From assembly GCA_965372355.1 (NCBI GenBank), contig CBDVBZ010000104.1, forward strand, positions 1 to 13,275: a DNA stretch of 13,275 nt, given 5' to 3'. The position numbers and the translations under genes are program-made. This document shows, one piece after another, positions 7,592-13,275 of this stretch (the stretch's first letter is position 1; each line of letters starts with the position of its first letter). A model generated the notes under the pieces. It searched no databases. It saw only the letters and a list, made by a program, of their open reading frames with translations, and was not told the origin of the DNA. The DNA is from CBDVBZ01 sp965372355. GTDB taxonomy: Bacteria > Krumholzibacteriota > Krumholzibacteriia > WVZY01.

Positions 7592-8035
7592 ATGTTCGCT
7601 CGAGTCATTCTTCTCCTTGTCGTTATTACACTTATCCCATTGACCGTCTCCGCGGACGAGACCGGCGGCACGCCCGTGGGCATCGTTGCCTGGCTGGGGG
7701 CCGGGGCGATCGTCGTCAACGGGAGCGTCGCCGTGGCCAACGGGATCTCGCTGACAACGGGGATGTCGAGTCGCAAGAACGGGAAGTTTGGCCTGATTCT
7801 CGGCTCGACGACGATGGCGGTATCCGTCCTGGGTCTGGTGGTGGCGGACGACACGGAATCGCGGGCGTTCCCGCTTGTGCTGGGCGCCGCTGGCCTTGCG
7901 TCCGCGGTGACCGGCATGCTCTCCCTCAAGTTTGCCGGCCCGGGCGGCGAGCAAGTGTCCGTCAGCCCGATGTTCAATCCATTCGGATCCAAGGACGAGG
8001 CGAAGGCGGGTCTTCAACTCAAGATCCGGTTCTGA
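7592..8035 (+). CDS. Small envelope protein of unknown function
   Basis: 147 residues. The start is 'MFARVILLLVVITLIPLTVS', a signal peptide or first membrane segment with a likely cut after 'VSA'. Three further Gly/Ala/Val-rich hydrophobic stretches follow: about 28-52 ('VGIVAWLGAGAIVVNGSVAV'), 66-86 ('GLILGSTTMAVSVLGLVV') and 91-110 ('FPLVLGAAGLASAVTGML'). The charged tail ends 'AGLQLKIRF', an alternating pattern with a terminal Phe, as seen at the end of many outer-membrane strands. The protein could be a small inner-membrane protein with four segments or an exported one. I do not recognise the family. It probably shares a transcript with the upstream MRJP-family gene (83-base gap). The following DNA is a broken gene whose readable part begins within a few bases of this stop codon. 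Confidence 0.65.
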   Translation: MFARVILLLVVITLIPLTVSADETGGTPVGIVAWLGAGAIVVNGSVAVANGISLTTGMSSRKNGKFGLILGSTTMAVSVLGLVVADDTESRAFPLVLGAAGLASAVTGMLSLKFAGPGGEQVSVSPMFNPFGSKDEAKAGLQLKIRF

Positions 8036-8037
8036 GC

Positions 8038-8258
8038 CCTCGCCGATTCAGCGTACCCATCGAGACGGATTATGAGCTGACGATCTATGGCATCCGGGGC
8101 CAGAGGGTTGAGGGGTACACGGGTCACGCCAACACGGAGACGGTCCCAAGACGGTTTACGGACAAGCGCGTGACGCGTCAGGCAACGTATCACAGACCGC
8201 ATCGGCGGAGATCACGCTGGCCGAGGAGAGTACGGTCGTTTGTTTCGATCCCTTTCCA
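8038..8258 (+). pseudogene. Remnant of Ig-like surface protein, frameshifted and without a start
   Basis: This stretch reads as protein in two frames in succession. From 8038 to about 8145 one frame gives 'TDYELTIYGIRGQRVEGYTG' followed by 'HANTETV'. From 8112 the next frame (after a stop at 8109-8111) gives 'GDGPKTVYGQARDASGNVSQ', a hallmark of bacterial Ig-like repeats (the usual form is DGxKTVYVQxRDxxGNVS), and runs directly into the cohesin-like domain downstream. Moving between the frames needs a net one-base deletion near 8130-8145. No ATG, GTG or TTG exists in the second frame between 8112 and 8258. The readable part begins right after the previous gene's stop, so the 5' end of the gene appears deleted. 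An alternative reading of the first fragment is a FlgD/type IX-sorting-like strand ('LTIYGIRGQRV'). A sequencing error could explain the frame change but not the missing start. Confidence 0.6.
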
Positions 8259-8684
8259 TTGACGATTAGCGACAGCGGGTTCCGTACGGTCGTGCTCAAA
8301 TTTGTCAACGCACAGCACGTCACCTCCGCGAAACTCAAGTTCAGGTTTGATCCGGTGTTCCTCCAAGTCCAGGTTCTCACTCTGGACATCCTCCCAAGCC
8401 ATATCCTGGAGTCGACGGGCGCCAGTCTGCTGGTTTCAGACGCGGAATATGATAACAGTGCTGGGTCCGTGGTTGTCGGGGCGCTCGGCCTGCAAGACGG
8501 GTTCTCCGGCGTCACGGGCGATGGTCCCTTTGCCGTGATCGTGTTTGTGGCCAGGACAACCATTGATATGCCGACAAGCCTCACCATCGAGGAATACTCC
8601 GTATATAACCACAACCCGAGCGGGCCGCCGGAACTCGCTGACAACGTATTTGTTTTCGACGGCGTGTTTCAGCCGGATGAATGA
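8259..8684 (+). CDS. Cohesin-like domain protein, probably the 3' part of a broken surface-protein gene
   Basis: From the first possible start (TTG at 8259) 141 residues are encoded, but the domain begins earlier in the same frame with 'STVVCFDPFPLTISDSG' (from 8229). The pattern fits a type I cohesin fold: the opening 'DPFPLTI' strand, 'VVLKFVNAQHVTSAKLKFRF' followed by 'DPVFLQVQVLTLD', then 'GASLLVSDAEYDNSAGSVVV' leading into 'GALGLQDGFSGVTGDGPFAV', and 'IVFVARTTIDMPTSLTIEEY' in the last third. Cohesins bind dockerins in cellulosomes and are also common as stand-alone modules in large cell-surface proteins. No dockerin or sorting signal follows before the stop at 8682-8684. There is no ribosome binding site at the TTG and no signal peptide. 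As it stands this is unlikely to make an exported protein and is best read as a remnant. Confidence 0.55.
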   Translation: MTISDSGFRTVVLKFVNAQHVTSAKLKFRFDPVFLQVQVLTLDILPSHILESTGASLLVSDAEYDNSAGSVVVGALGLQDGFSGVTGDGPFAVIVFVARTTIDMPTSLTIEEYSVYNHNPSGPPELADNVFVFDGVFQPDE

Positions 8685-8808
8685 GACGGTTCCATCTTCT
8701 CCCTCCCATTGCCCCTGGCTGCTAATATCGGCGGTGGACAACCTGACAGATTCATCATAGAATGGCCTGTTGTCGCAACCCTGGCGCGGGCACGGCACGG
8801 TGCATCCC

Positions 8809-9471
8809 ATGGATCACAAGCAGTTTTGGGAAGAAAAGGAACAGGTCGAGCGGTTTGCAGCACGAGACCCGGACCACCGGTTGCTCGCGTTGCTGGAGAA
8901 ATACACCGATCCGGCGGGCACCCGTGTGCTGGATATCGGCTGCGCGGGCGGACGCAATGAGGTCCCTCTCGCATCCCGCGGGTTCGATGTGTTCGCGATC
9001 GATGTATCCGCCGCGATGGTGCAACGCACCCGCGAGCGGGTGGCATCGATCCTCGGTGGGGAAGAGACCCGCCGCCGCGTGCTGCGAACATCGATGGAAG
9101 ATTTGTCAGCCTTCGAGACCGGTGACTTTGACCTCGTCATTGCGCTGGGTGTCTTTCATATCGCCACGACCGGCGAGCAGTGGCACGGCGCGTTATCCGA
9201 GGCGGCGAGGGTGCTGGCCCCCGGCGGGCTGATGCTTGTGTCTGTATTCGGCAATCGGACAGACCCCACGGGCAAGGGGATCACTCCGGTCCCGGGCGAG
9301 CCAAACGTCTATGAGGGGTTGCGGTCGGGACGGCACTATCTGGTTGGACCCGAAGAGATGGATGCGGAAATGGCCCGGCGCGGGCTCGAGCCGGTAGAGC
9401 TGACGGACACCGTTGTCGTCCCGCTCGAATCGGGTCACCGGGTAACGATCAACGGTCTGTACCGGAAATGA
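8809..9471 (+). CDS. Class I SAM-dependent methyltransferase
   Basis: 220 residues from the ATG at 8809, cytoplasmic, with no signal or membrane segment. Motif I 'VLDIGCAGGRNEV' (40-52) binds S-adenosylmethionine, with the acidic 'AIDVS' (63-67) at the end of strand 2. 'SMEDLSAF' (95-102) precedes strand 4 'FDLVIALGVFHI' (107-118), and 'AARVLAPGGLMLVSVFG' (132-148) is the usual motif III region. This is the Methyltransf_11/25-like fold, which acts on many small molecules, so the substrate cannot be read. In-frame GTG (8800) and TTG (8770) codons lie upstream. None has a good ribosome binding site, and the ATG fits the usual 'HKQFWEEKE' family start. It follows the broken cohesin gene by about 125 bases and precedes the cytochrome c genes by 109 bases. 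Confidence 0.85.
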   Translation: MDHKQFWEEKEQVERFAARDPDHRLLALLEKYTDPAGTRVLDIGCAGGRNEVPLASRGFDVFAIDVSAAMVQRTRERVASILGGEETRRRVLRTSMEDLSAFETGDFDLVIALGVFHIATTGEQWHGALSEAARVLAPGGLMLVSVFGNRTDPTGKGITPVPGEPNVYEGLRSGRHYLVGPEEMDAEMARRGLEPVELTDTVVVPLESGHRVTINGLYRK

Positions 9472-9489
9472 TGTTTCGCGTTATAGGGA

Positions 9490-9518
9490 TTGAGGTTAAG
9501 TTATGATTTGTGTATCCT
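9490..9518 (+). promoter_or_regulatory. Candidate sigma-70-type promoter for resB-ccsA
   Basis: TTGAGG (9490-9495) and TATCCT (9513-9518) are 17 bases apart, and each keeps four of six consensus bases. They lie 63 bases before the resB start in the only gap ahead of the operon. If the organism uses a non-standard primary sigma factor, this match has little weight. Confidence 0.3.
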
Positions 9519-9580
9519 GTGGCGATGTTTTCCCCCATGGCCCATGCCCGGATTCTGGGCGTGGCAAGTGAGCAACAGAA

Positions 9581-11287
9581 ATGATCCAAGCCGCTAAAAG
9601 AAACCCGCTGATCCAGGTTCTGGGGTCGATAAAGCTGACCCTCGTTCTGCTGGGCGTGTTCGCGATCGCCACGGCTGTGGCGACATTTCTCGAGGTCCGC
9701 TTTGGCACCCAGGGTGCCAGGGCGCTCGTCTACAACGCCCGTTGGTTTGAAATCCTTCTCGGACTCCTCGTTCTGAACCTGATCGTTGCTCTCTATGCCA
9801 GGATGCCGTACCGCGTGTCGCAGACGGGATACGTCATCTCCCACATCGCCTTTATCATCGTGATTGTAAGTGCCGGTATTACAAGGCATTTCGGCTATGA
9901 GGGCACAATGCCGATACGCGAGGGTGGGTCCACCGATTTTCTTTACTCAACGAAGGATTATGTTCAGCTCACCGCGGATGGTGAGGCCTCGTCCTTCCCC
10001 GTCCGGCTGTGGAAACCGGGGAAGACCGGTGTCAGTCGCAAGGTACAAGCGGGGGGTGGCAGGTTCAATGTGAGAGTCGTCGAGTACTGGCCGCATTTCG
10101 AGCGACGCATGGACGAAGCCCCGGGTGGTGAGCCTGTGATCGTTTATTCAGGGGCCGGCATGGAGCGCCAGCGGGAGGCGATGGGAATCGGAGAAGCGGC
10201 TGAATTCGAAGGTGTGACGGTTCACTTCCTGGCGGAAGACAGGGGAGATATCGAAGCCGGATCGCCGAACGGTGAGCTGTTGATCACAGTGGGAGACGAC
10301 GTTCATCATCTGGCGGTTCCCGCGACACCTCCGGCGGAGATCCGCACCGGCAGCTACCGGTTTCGAATTACGGAGTTCGCACCCAACTTTCGTGTAGGCC
10401 AGGAGCCTTCCCCGTCCGATCCTATGAACAACCCGGCCATCAGGGTGGAGATCGAGGCTCCAGGTGGTGAGACGGGTGAGCGTCTGCTGTTCGCTTTTCA
10501 TCCCGATTTCGATATGGGGCACAGCGGACACGGTGGTGGGGAGTTCGAGGACCTCGGTCTGCGGTATAGCTTTGGCCGCAACTTTTATATTTTCAGGAAA
10601 GAATCAGGTGGCCTCGGCGGACGCGCCGATTTCGCTCTCGACATTCAAGGAGTGGCGCACTCGGACGAAGCCCGCCGCATCCCTGCCGGCCAGGATTTCG
10701 ATGTGACGGACGGTCGTGTTTTCCATTTGGATGAGTTCGCGTTTTTGTTGCACGACTACTGGGAATCGGCCGTCGAGGAGGCGGGATTCAGCGAAGACCC
10801 CCGTGCCCCGGCGGCGGTACGTATTGCCGTGGAAGATGAGGCCGGAAACACGGTCGAGGCGGTCGTGGAGAAGTTCGGCAACCCCGCGCCTGTCGATCTG
10901 GGCGGCCGCGAGATTTCGCTCTACTATGGACCGGTCCGACTCAACTTGCCGTATCGGCTTCACCTCGATGACTTTCTTCTCCTTACGTACCCGGGCAGTG
11001 AAAACCCGGCGAGTTATGAGAGCCACGTGCGGATCTTCGACGAAGAACGGGGTTTGGACGGGCAACCGGTCAGGATCTTTATGAACAACCCGCTCGACTA
11101 TCGTGGCTTCAGGCACTTCCAGTCATCCTACGACCAGGATCGCAAGGGCACGATCCTTTCGGTCAACCACGACCCGGGTAAGATACCGACATACTTCGGA
11201 TACACCCTCCTGACCGTGGGATTGCTGGTGTCACTCACGAGGGGGTTGCTCTGGTACAGGCCCGTGAAAAGGCAGCGAGGCGCGTGA
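9581..11287 (+). CDS. resB: Cytochrome c biogenesis protein ResB (Ccs1/CcsB), System II
   Basis: 568 residues. ResB pairs with CcsA/ResC in the cytoplasmic membrane to move haem outward and attach it to the CXXCH motifs of apocytochromes c. Three N-terminal membrane segments are visible: 'IKLTLVLLGVFAIATAVATF' (17-36), 'WFEILLGLLVLNLIVALYAR' (55-74) and 'YVISHIAFIIVIVSAGITRH' (84-103). The third carries His88, where the family has a haem-ligand histidine. A large periplasmic domain (about 104-530) follows, then a last segment 'YFGYTLLTVGLLVSLTRGLL' (538-557) preceded by 'NHDPGK' (His530), also as in the family. 'FRHFQSSYDQD' just before it is another ResB hallmark. The length is within the family range. 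The periplasmic part contains an unusual Gly/His stretch, 'HPDFDMGHSGHGGGE' (307-321). The TGA overlaps the start of the next gene, so translation is probably coupled. No strong ribosome binding site is seen at the ATG. Confidence 0.93.
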   Translation: MIQAAKRNPLIQVLGSIKLTLVLLGVFAIATAVATFLEVRFGTQGARALVYNARWFEILLGLLVLNLIVALYARMPYRVSQTGYVISHIAFIIVIVSAGITRHFGYEGTMPIREGGSTDFLYSTKDYVQLTADGEASSFPVRLWKPGKTGVSRKVQAGGGRFNVRVVEYWPHFERRMDEAPGGEPVIVYSGAGMERQREAMGIGEAAEFEGVTVHFLAEDRGDIEAGSPNGELLITVGDDVHHLAVPATPPAEIRTGSYRFRITEFAPNFRVGQEPSPSDPMNNPAIRVEIEAPGGETGERLLFAFHPDFDMGHSGHGGGEFEDLGLRYSFGRNFYIFRKESGGLGGRADFALDIQGVAHSDEARRIPAGQDFDVTDGRVFHLDEFAFLLHDYWESAVEEAGFSEDPRAPAAVRIAVEDEAGNTVEAVVEKFGNPAPVDLGGREISLYYGPVRLNLPYRLHLDDFLLLTYPGSENPASYESHVRIFDEERGLDGQPVRIFMNNPLDYRGFRHFQSSYDQDRKGTILSVNHDPGKIPTYFGYTLLTVGLLVSLTRGLLWYRPVKRQRGA

Positions 11288-13146
11288 TGATGAACCGAAT
11301 TCGTTTTTGTCTGCTGTGTGCCACGGTGACGTTCGTAGCTGGGCTTGGCACGGTCCGTGTGCTTGCACAGGCCACCGCACAGGATCAACAAGACCCGCAC
11401 GCGCAACAGGAACCGCAAGTCCAGCAAGACCCACATGACCACAAACACATAACGCCACGCGTGAACTTTCTGGACGAACCGGCACGCGAGGCGCTCAAGC
11501 GTCTCATGGTGCAGGATTTTCGTGGGCGTATGAAACCCCTCGACACGTTGACTCGGGAGTCGCTTTGGAAAGTCAGCAAGAAGGGGAGCCTCGAGGGATG
11601 GAATCCGCTCGATCTCTATCTCAGCTGGATGGCCCACCCGGACTATTGGTTCGAACAACCCATCATCGCCGTTCGCAACCCCGAGCTCAGGAATCTGCTC
11701 GGGATGAGACCGGGAACAAAGCGAATCAGTCCGGCGGCGCTCTATGATGACTCGGGTGAGTACCGTCTCACCAAAGAGGTTGAGCAGGCACATCGCACGC
11801 CCGACAAACTCAAAAGCAAGATGCAGCGAAAGCTGCTCTCGCTCGACGAGCGTGTCAATGTGTTCTTTATGACAATACGTGGGATCACGCTGAGGGTCTT
11901 TCCCTTGCCCGATGACGACAACAGCCGCTGGCTGGCCGTGTCCGACCTCGAGGAAGTACAGATGGCGGCGGACGTCCGGCTTGAGTATCAGACTGCGTTC
12001 GACGAGTTATTGCATGGTTTGCAGGATCAGAACAGTCAGGCCGTGCTCCAGGCCGCGAGAACGCTCGAGGGCTTTCAACGCAGCTATGGTGCCGACGTAC
12101 TTCCATCGGAGACCGCTCTGAACGCCGAGATGCAGCTCAATCGGTTCCAGCCCTTTATGTGGGCGACCATTCCGTATCTCATAGCATTCGCGCTGCTCGT
12201 TCTTGCGTACGCGATGAGCCTGGCCAGGCATCATATCGCGGCCATTTCTTTTCGCAATCCGGTCTACACGCTGGGGATGCTCGTTTTTGTGGCGACGCTG
12301 CTGTATCACGCCTATGGCTATGTGCTCCGGTGGATTGCCAGCGGGCGGGCACCGCTCAGCAACGGATACGAGTCGCTCATCTTTATCGCCCTCATGATCG
12401 GGGTTGCCGGACTGTATTATGAGATTCAAAGTCGTCGCGCTTCGATGGCGGCCCTGTCGGCTCTCCTCACATCCGTCATACTTGGCGTGGCAATGTTGCC
12501 CACGTTTGATGCGGCGATCACCCCCCTGGTCCCCGTGCTTTCCTCGTACTGGCTTATCATTCATGTGACGATCATCACCGCGAGCTATGGGTACTTGGGC
12601 CTGTCCGCCGTGATTGCCATGACCATGCTCGTTCTTCATCTGTTCAAACGGCCCGGCCGGATGACGCTGGAGCTGGCGATCCACGAGCTCAACAGACTCA
12701 ACTGGAACGTGATGATCACCGGGCTTGCCTTCTTGAGCGTTGGGACATTTCTTGGGGGCGTGTGGGCGAACGAATCCTGGGGCAGATACTGGGGCTGGGA
12801 TCCCAAGGAAACCTGGTCCCTCGTCACCATTCTCGTGTATGCGTTTGTCGCTCACTTCCGTTTCGTCAAGAGTCTCAATTGCCCGATCAATCTGGCGGCC
12901 GGTTGTTTTCTGGGTATCTCCTCGGTGGGGATGACATACTTTGGCGTTAACTACTTTCTCTCGGGACTGCACTCGTATGCGCAGGGTGACGCTCCGGGCG
13001 TGCCCGGGTGGGTTTACATCATGGCTGCGGTGATGATGGCGCTGGTTTTCGCTGCGTACCTGGTCGACGCGTCACAGAATTGGGAGAGACCGGAGAGGCC
13101 GGCTCGGCCAACGGGCAAAGGCAAGGCGGTTTCTCCGGCGACCTAG
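11287..13146 (+). CDS. ccsA: Cytochrome c biogenesis protein CcsA/ResC with N-terminal periplasmic extension
   Basis: 619 residues from the ATG; a GTG at 11284 is also in frame. GAGG at 11277-11280 gives 6 bases to the ATG, which overlaps the resB stop. The protein begins with a signal-like segment ('RIRFCLLCATVTFVAGLG' to 'VLAQA'), a Gln/His-rich repeated linker (31-54) and a periplasmic domain (about 55-290) containing 'GRMKPLDTLTRESLWKVSKK', a region seen in the longer CcsA forms of many Gram-negatives. The membrane core follows, with about eight or nine segments. 'LLYHAYGYVLRWIASGRAPL' (His341) and 'WLIIHVTIITASYGYLGLSA' (His426) come before the haem-handling WWD motif 'WGRYWGWDPKETW' (498-510), and 'GLHSYA' (His562) comes after it. 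All four conserved histidine/tryptophan sites expected for haem binding are present. It forms the System II synthetase with ResB. Thioredoxin-like partners (ResA/CcdA) are not in the window. Confidence 0.93.
   Translation: MMNRIRFCLLCATVTFVAGLGTVRVLAQATAQDQQDPHAQQEPQVQQDPHDHKHITPRVNFLDEPAREALKRLMVQDFRGRMKPLDTLTRESLWKVSKKGSLEGWNPLDLYLSWMAHPDYWFEQPIIAVRNPELRNLLGMRPGTKRISPAALYDDSGEYRLTKEVEQAHRTPDKLKSKMQRKLLSLDERVNVFFMTIRGITLRVFPLPDDDNSRWLAVSDLEEVQMAADVRLEYQTAFDELLHGLQDQNSQAVLQAARTLEGFQRSYGADVLPSETALNAEMQLNRFQPFMWATIPYLIAFALLVLAYAMSLARHHIAAISFRNPVYTLGMLVFVATLLYHAYGYVLRWIASGRAPLSNGYESLIFIALMIGVAGLYYEIQSRRASMAALSALLTSVILGVAMLPTFDAAITPLVPVLSSYWLIIHVTIITASYGYLGLSAVIAMTMLVLHLFKRPGRMTLELAIHELNRLNWNVMITGLAFLSVGTFLGGVWANESWGRYWGWDPKETWSLVTILVYAFVAHFRFVKSLNCPINLAAGCFLGISSVGMTYFGVNYFLSGLHSYAQGDAPGVPGWVYIMAAVMMALVFAAYLVDASQNWERPERPARPTGKGKAVSPAT
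11377..11448 (+). repeat. Imperfect Gln-Asp-Pro-His coding repeat in CcsA linker
   Basis: Twenty-four codons encode three related units: AQDQQDPH, AQQEPQ and VQQDPH, followed by DHKH. The DNA repeats partly too (caacaagacccgcac and cagcaagacccacat), which suggests expansion by duplication. The segment sits just after the signal peptide and would lie outside the cytoplasmic membrane. It may be a flexible linker, and its four histidines could bind metal or haem, but that is speculative. Confidence 0.6.
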
Positions 13147-13181
13147 GCCCGACGGTAGCGAAGCATTTGTGAGTCACTAAA

Positions 13182-13222
13182 ACGGTCCGGCGCGTAGGTA
13201 ACACGCCGGACCGTCATTTCTT
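13182..13222. terminator. Rho-independent terminator, probably bidirectional
   Basis: ACGGTCCGGCG (13182-13192) pairs perfectly with CGCCGGACCGT (13204-13214), an 11-base GC-rich stem with an 11-base loop. It is followed on the plus strand by CATTTCTT and on the minus strand by TTTTAG. It lies 35 bases after the ccsA stop and ends that operon. It also abuts the stop of an open minus-strand frame entering from the right. Confidence 0.85.
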
Positions 13223-13275
13223 GCGTACGCGTTCGAGCCAGGTAGACCCTAGGGTACCTTCATCGTTCCGGGCGC
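13214..13275 (-). CDS. C-terminal end of a minus-strand gene entering from the right edge
   Basis: The minus strand is open from the window edge for 19 codons ('ARNDEGTLGSTWLERVRKK') and stops with TGA at 13216-13214, directly against the terminator stem. The basic, charged tail and the exact placement at a bidirectional hairpin suggest a convergent gene. The piece is too short to name a family, and 19 open codons can occur by chance. Confidence 0.4.
   Translation of the reverse strand, partial: ARNDEGTLGSTWLERVRKK

Noticed and set aside
7558..8262. 234-codon plus-strand frame overlapping the small envelope protein
   Set aside because: Its first two thirds are an out-of-frame shadow of the 7592-8035 gene. 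Only its last part (from about 8038) reads like protein, and it is treated as the Ig-like remnant.
12007..12972. 321-codon minus-strand frame inside ccsA
   Set aside because: It opposes the CcsA membrane core including the WWD motif. The product is His/Gly/Arg-rich without recognisable structure, as expected of the antisense of a membrane protein.
1..13275. CRISPR, tRNA, rRNA, insertion sequence or defence system
   Set aside because: No regularly spaced repeats, cloverleaf, terminal inverted repeats, transposase motifs or known defence domains were seen by eye. The kinase-like fusion alone is not enough to claim a defence role.

Overview
The window looks like chromosomal DNA of an uncultivated, GC-rich Gram-negative bacterium. 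Signal peptides, a predicted outer-membrane-type protein, System II cytochrome c maturation genes, beta-propellers and a cohesin-like domain next to a bacterial Ig-like sequence are all present. Ig-like/cohesin proteins are common in FCB-type and related candidate phyla, but the sequence alone does not fix the phylum. I see no rRNA, tRNA, CRISPR array, transposase or phage gene.

Left part (1-6312). The end of a plus-strand beta-propeller protein converges on a minus-strand run. In transcription order, the run is a secreted, probably outer-membrane protein (6312-5467), a large unfamiliar protein that joins a protein-kinase-like N-terminus to a polytopic membrane region (5359-2867), and a glutamine-hydrolysing asparagine synthetase (2797-851). 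The gaps are 107 and 69 bases, so the three could be one transcript. An array of ATGAC/GTCAT half-sites ahead of asnB leaves room for separate control.

Middle part (6313-9471). A divergent plus-strand gene encodes a secreted protein of the major royal jelly/yellow (L-dopachrome tautomerase-related) beta-propeller family. It is followed by a small secreted or membrane protein of unknown function. Next comes a broken stretch: an Ig-like sequence split across two frames with no start codon, running into an in-frame cohesin-like domain. This looks like the 3' remnant of a larger surface protein. A class I SAM-dependent methyltransferase follows.

Right part (9490-13275). A ResB-type protein and a CcsA/ResC-type protein overlap at the stop/start and form the haem-delivery and ligation module of System II cytochrome c biogenesis. 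The CcsA partner has a signal peptide, a Gln/His-rich repeated linker and a large periplasmic domain ahead of its membrane core with the WWD motif. The operon ends at a strong hairpin that probably terminates both strands, because an open minus-strand frame entering from the right edge stops exactly at the hairpin.

The least familiar item is the kinase-like/membrane fusion protein at 2867-5359. The cytochrome c pair and asnB are the most secure calls.
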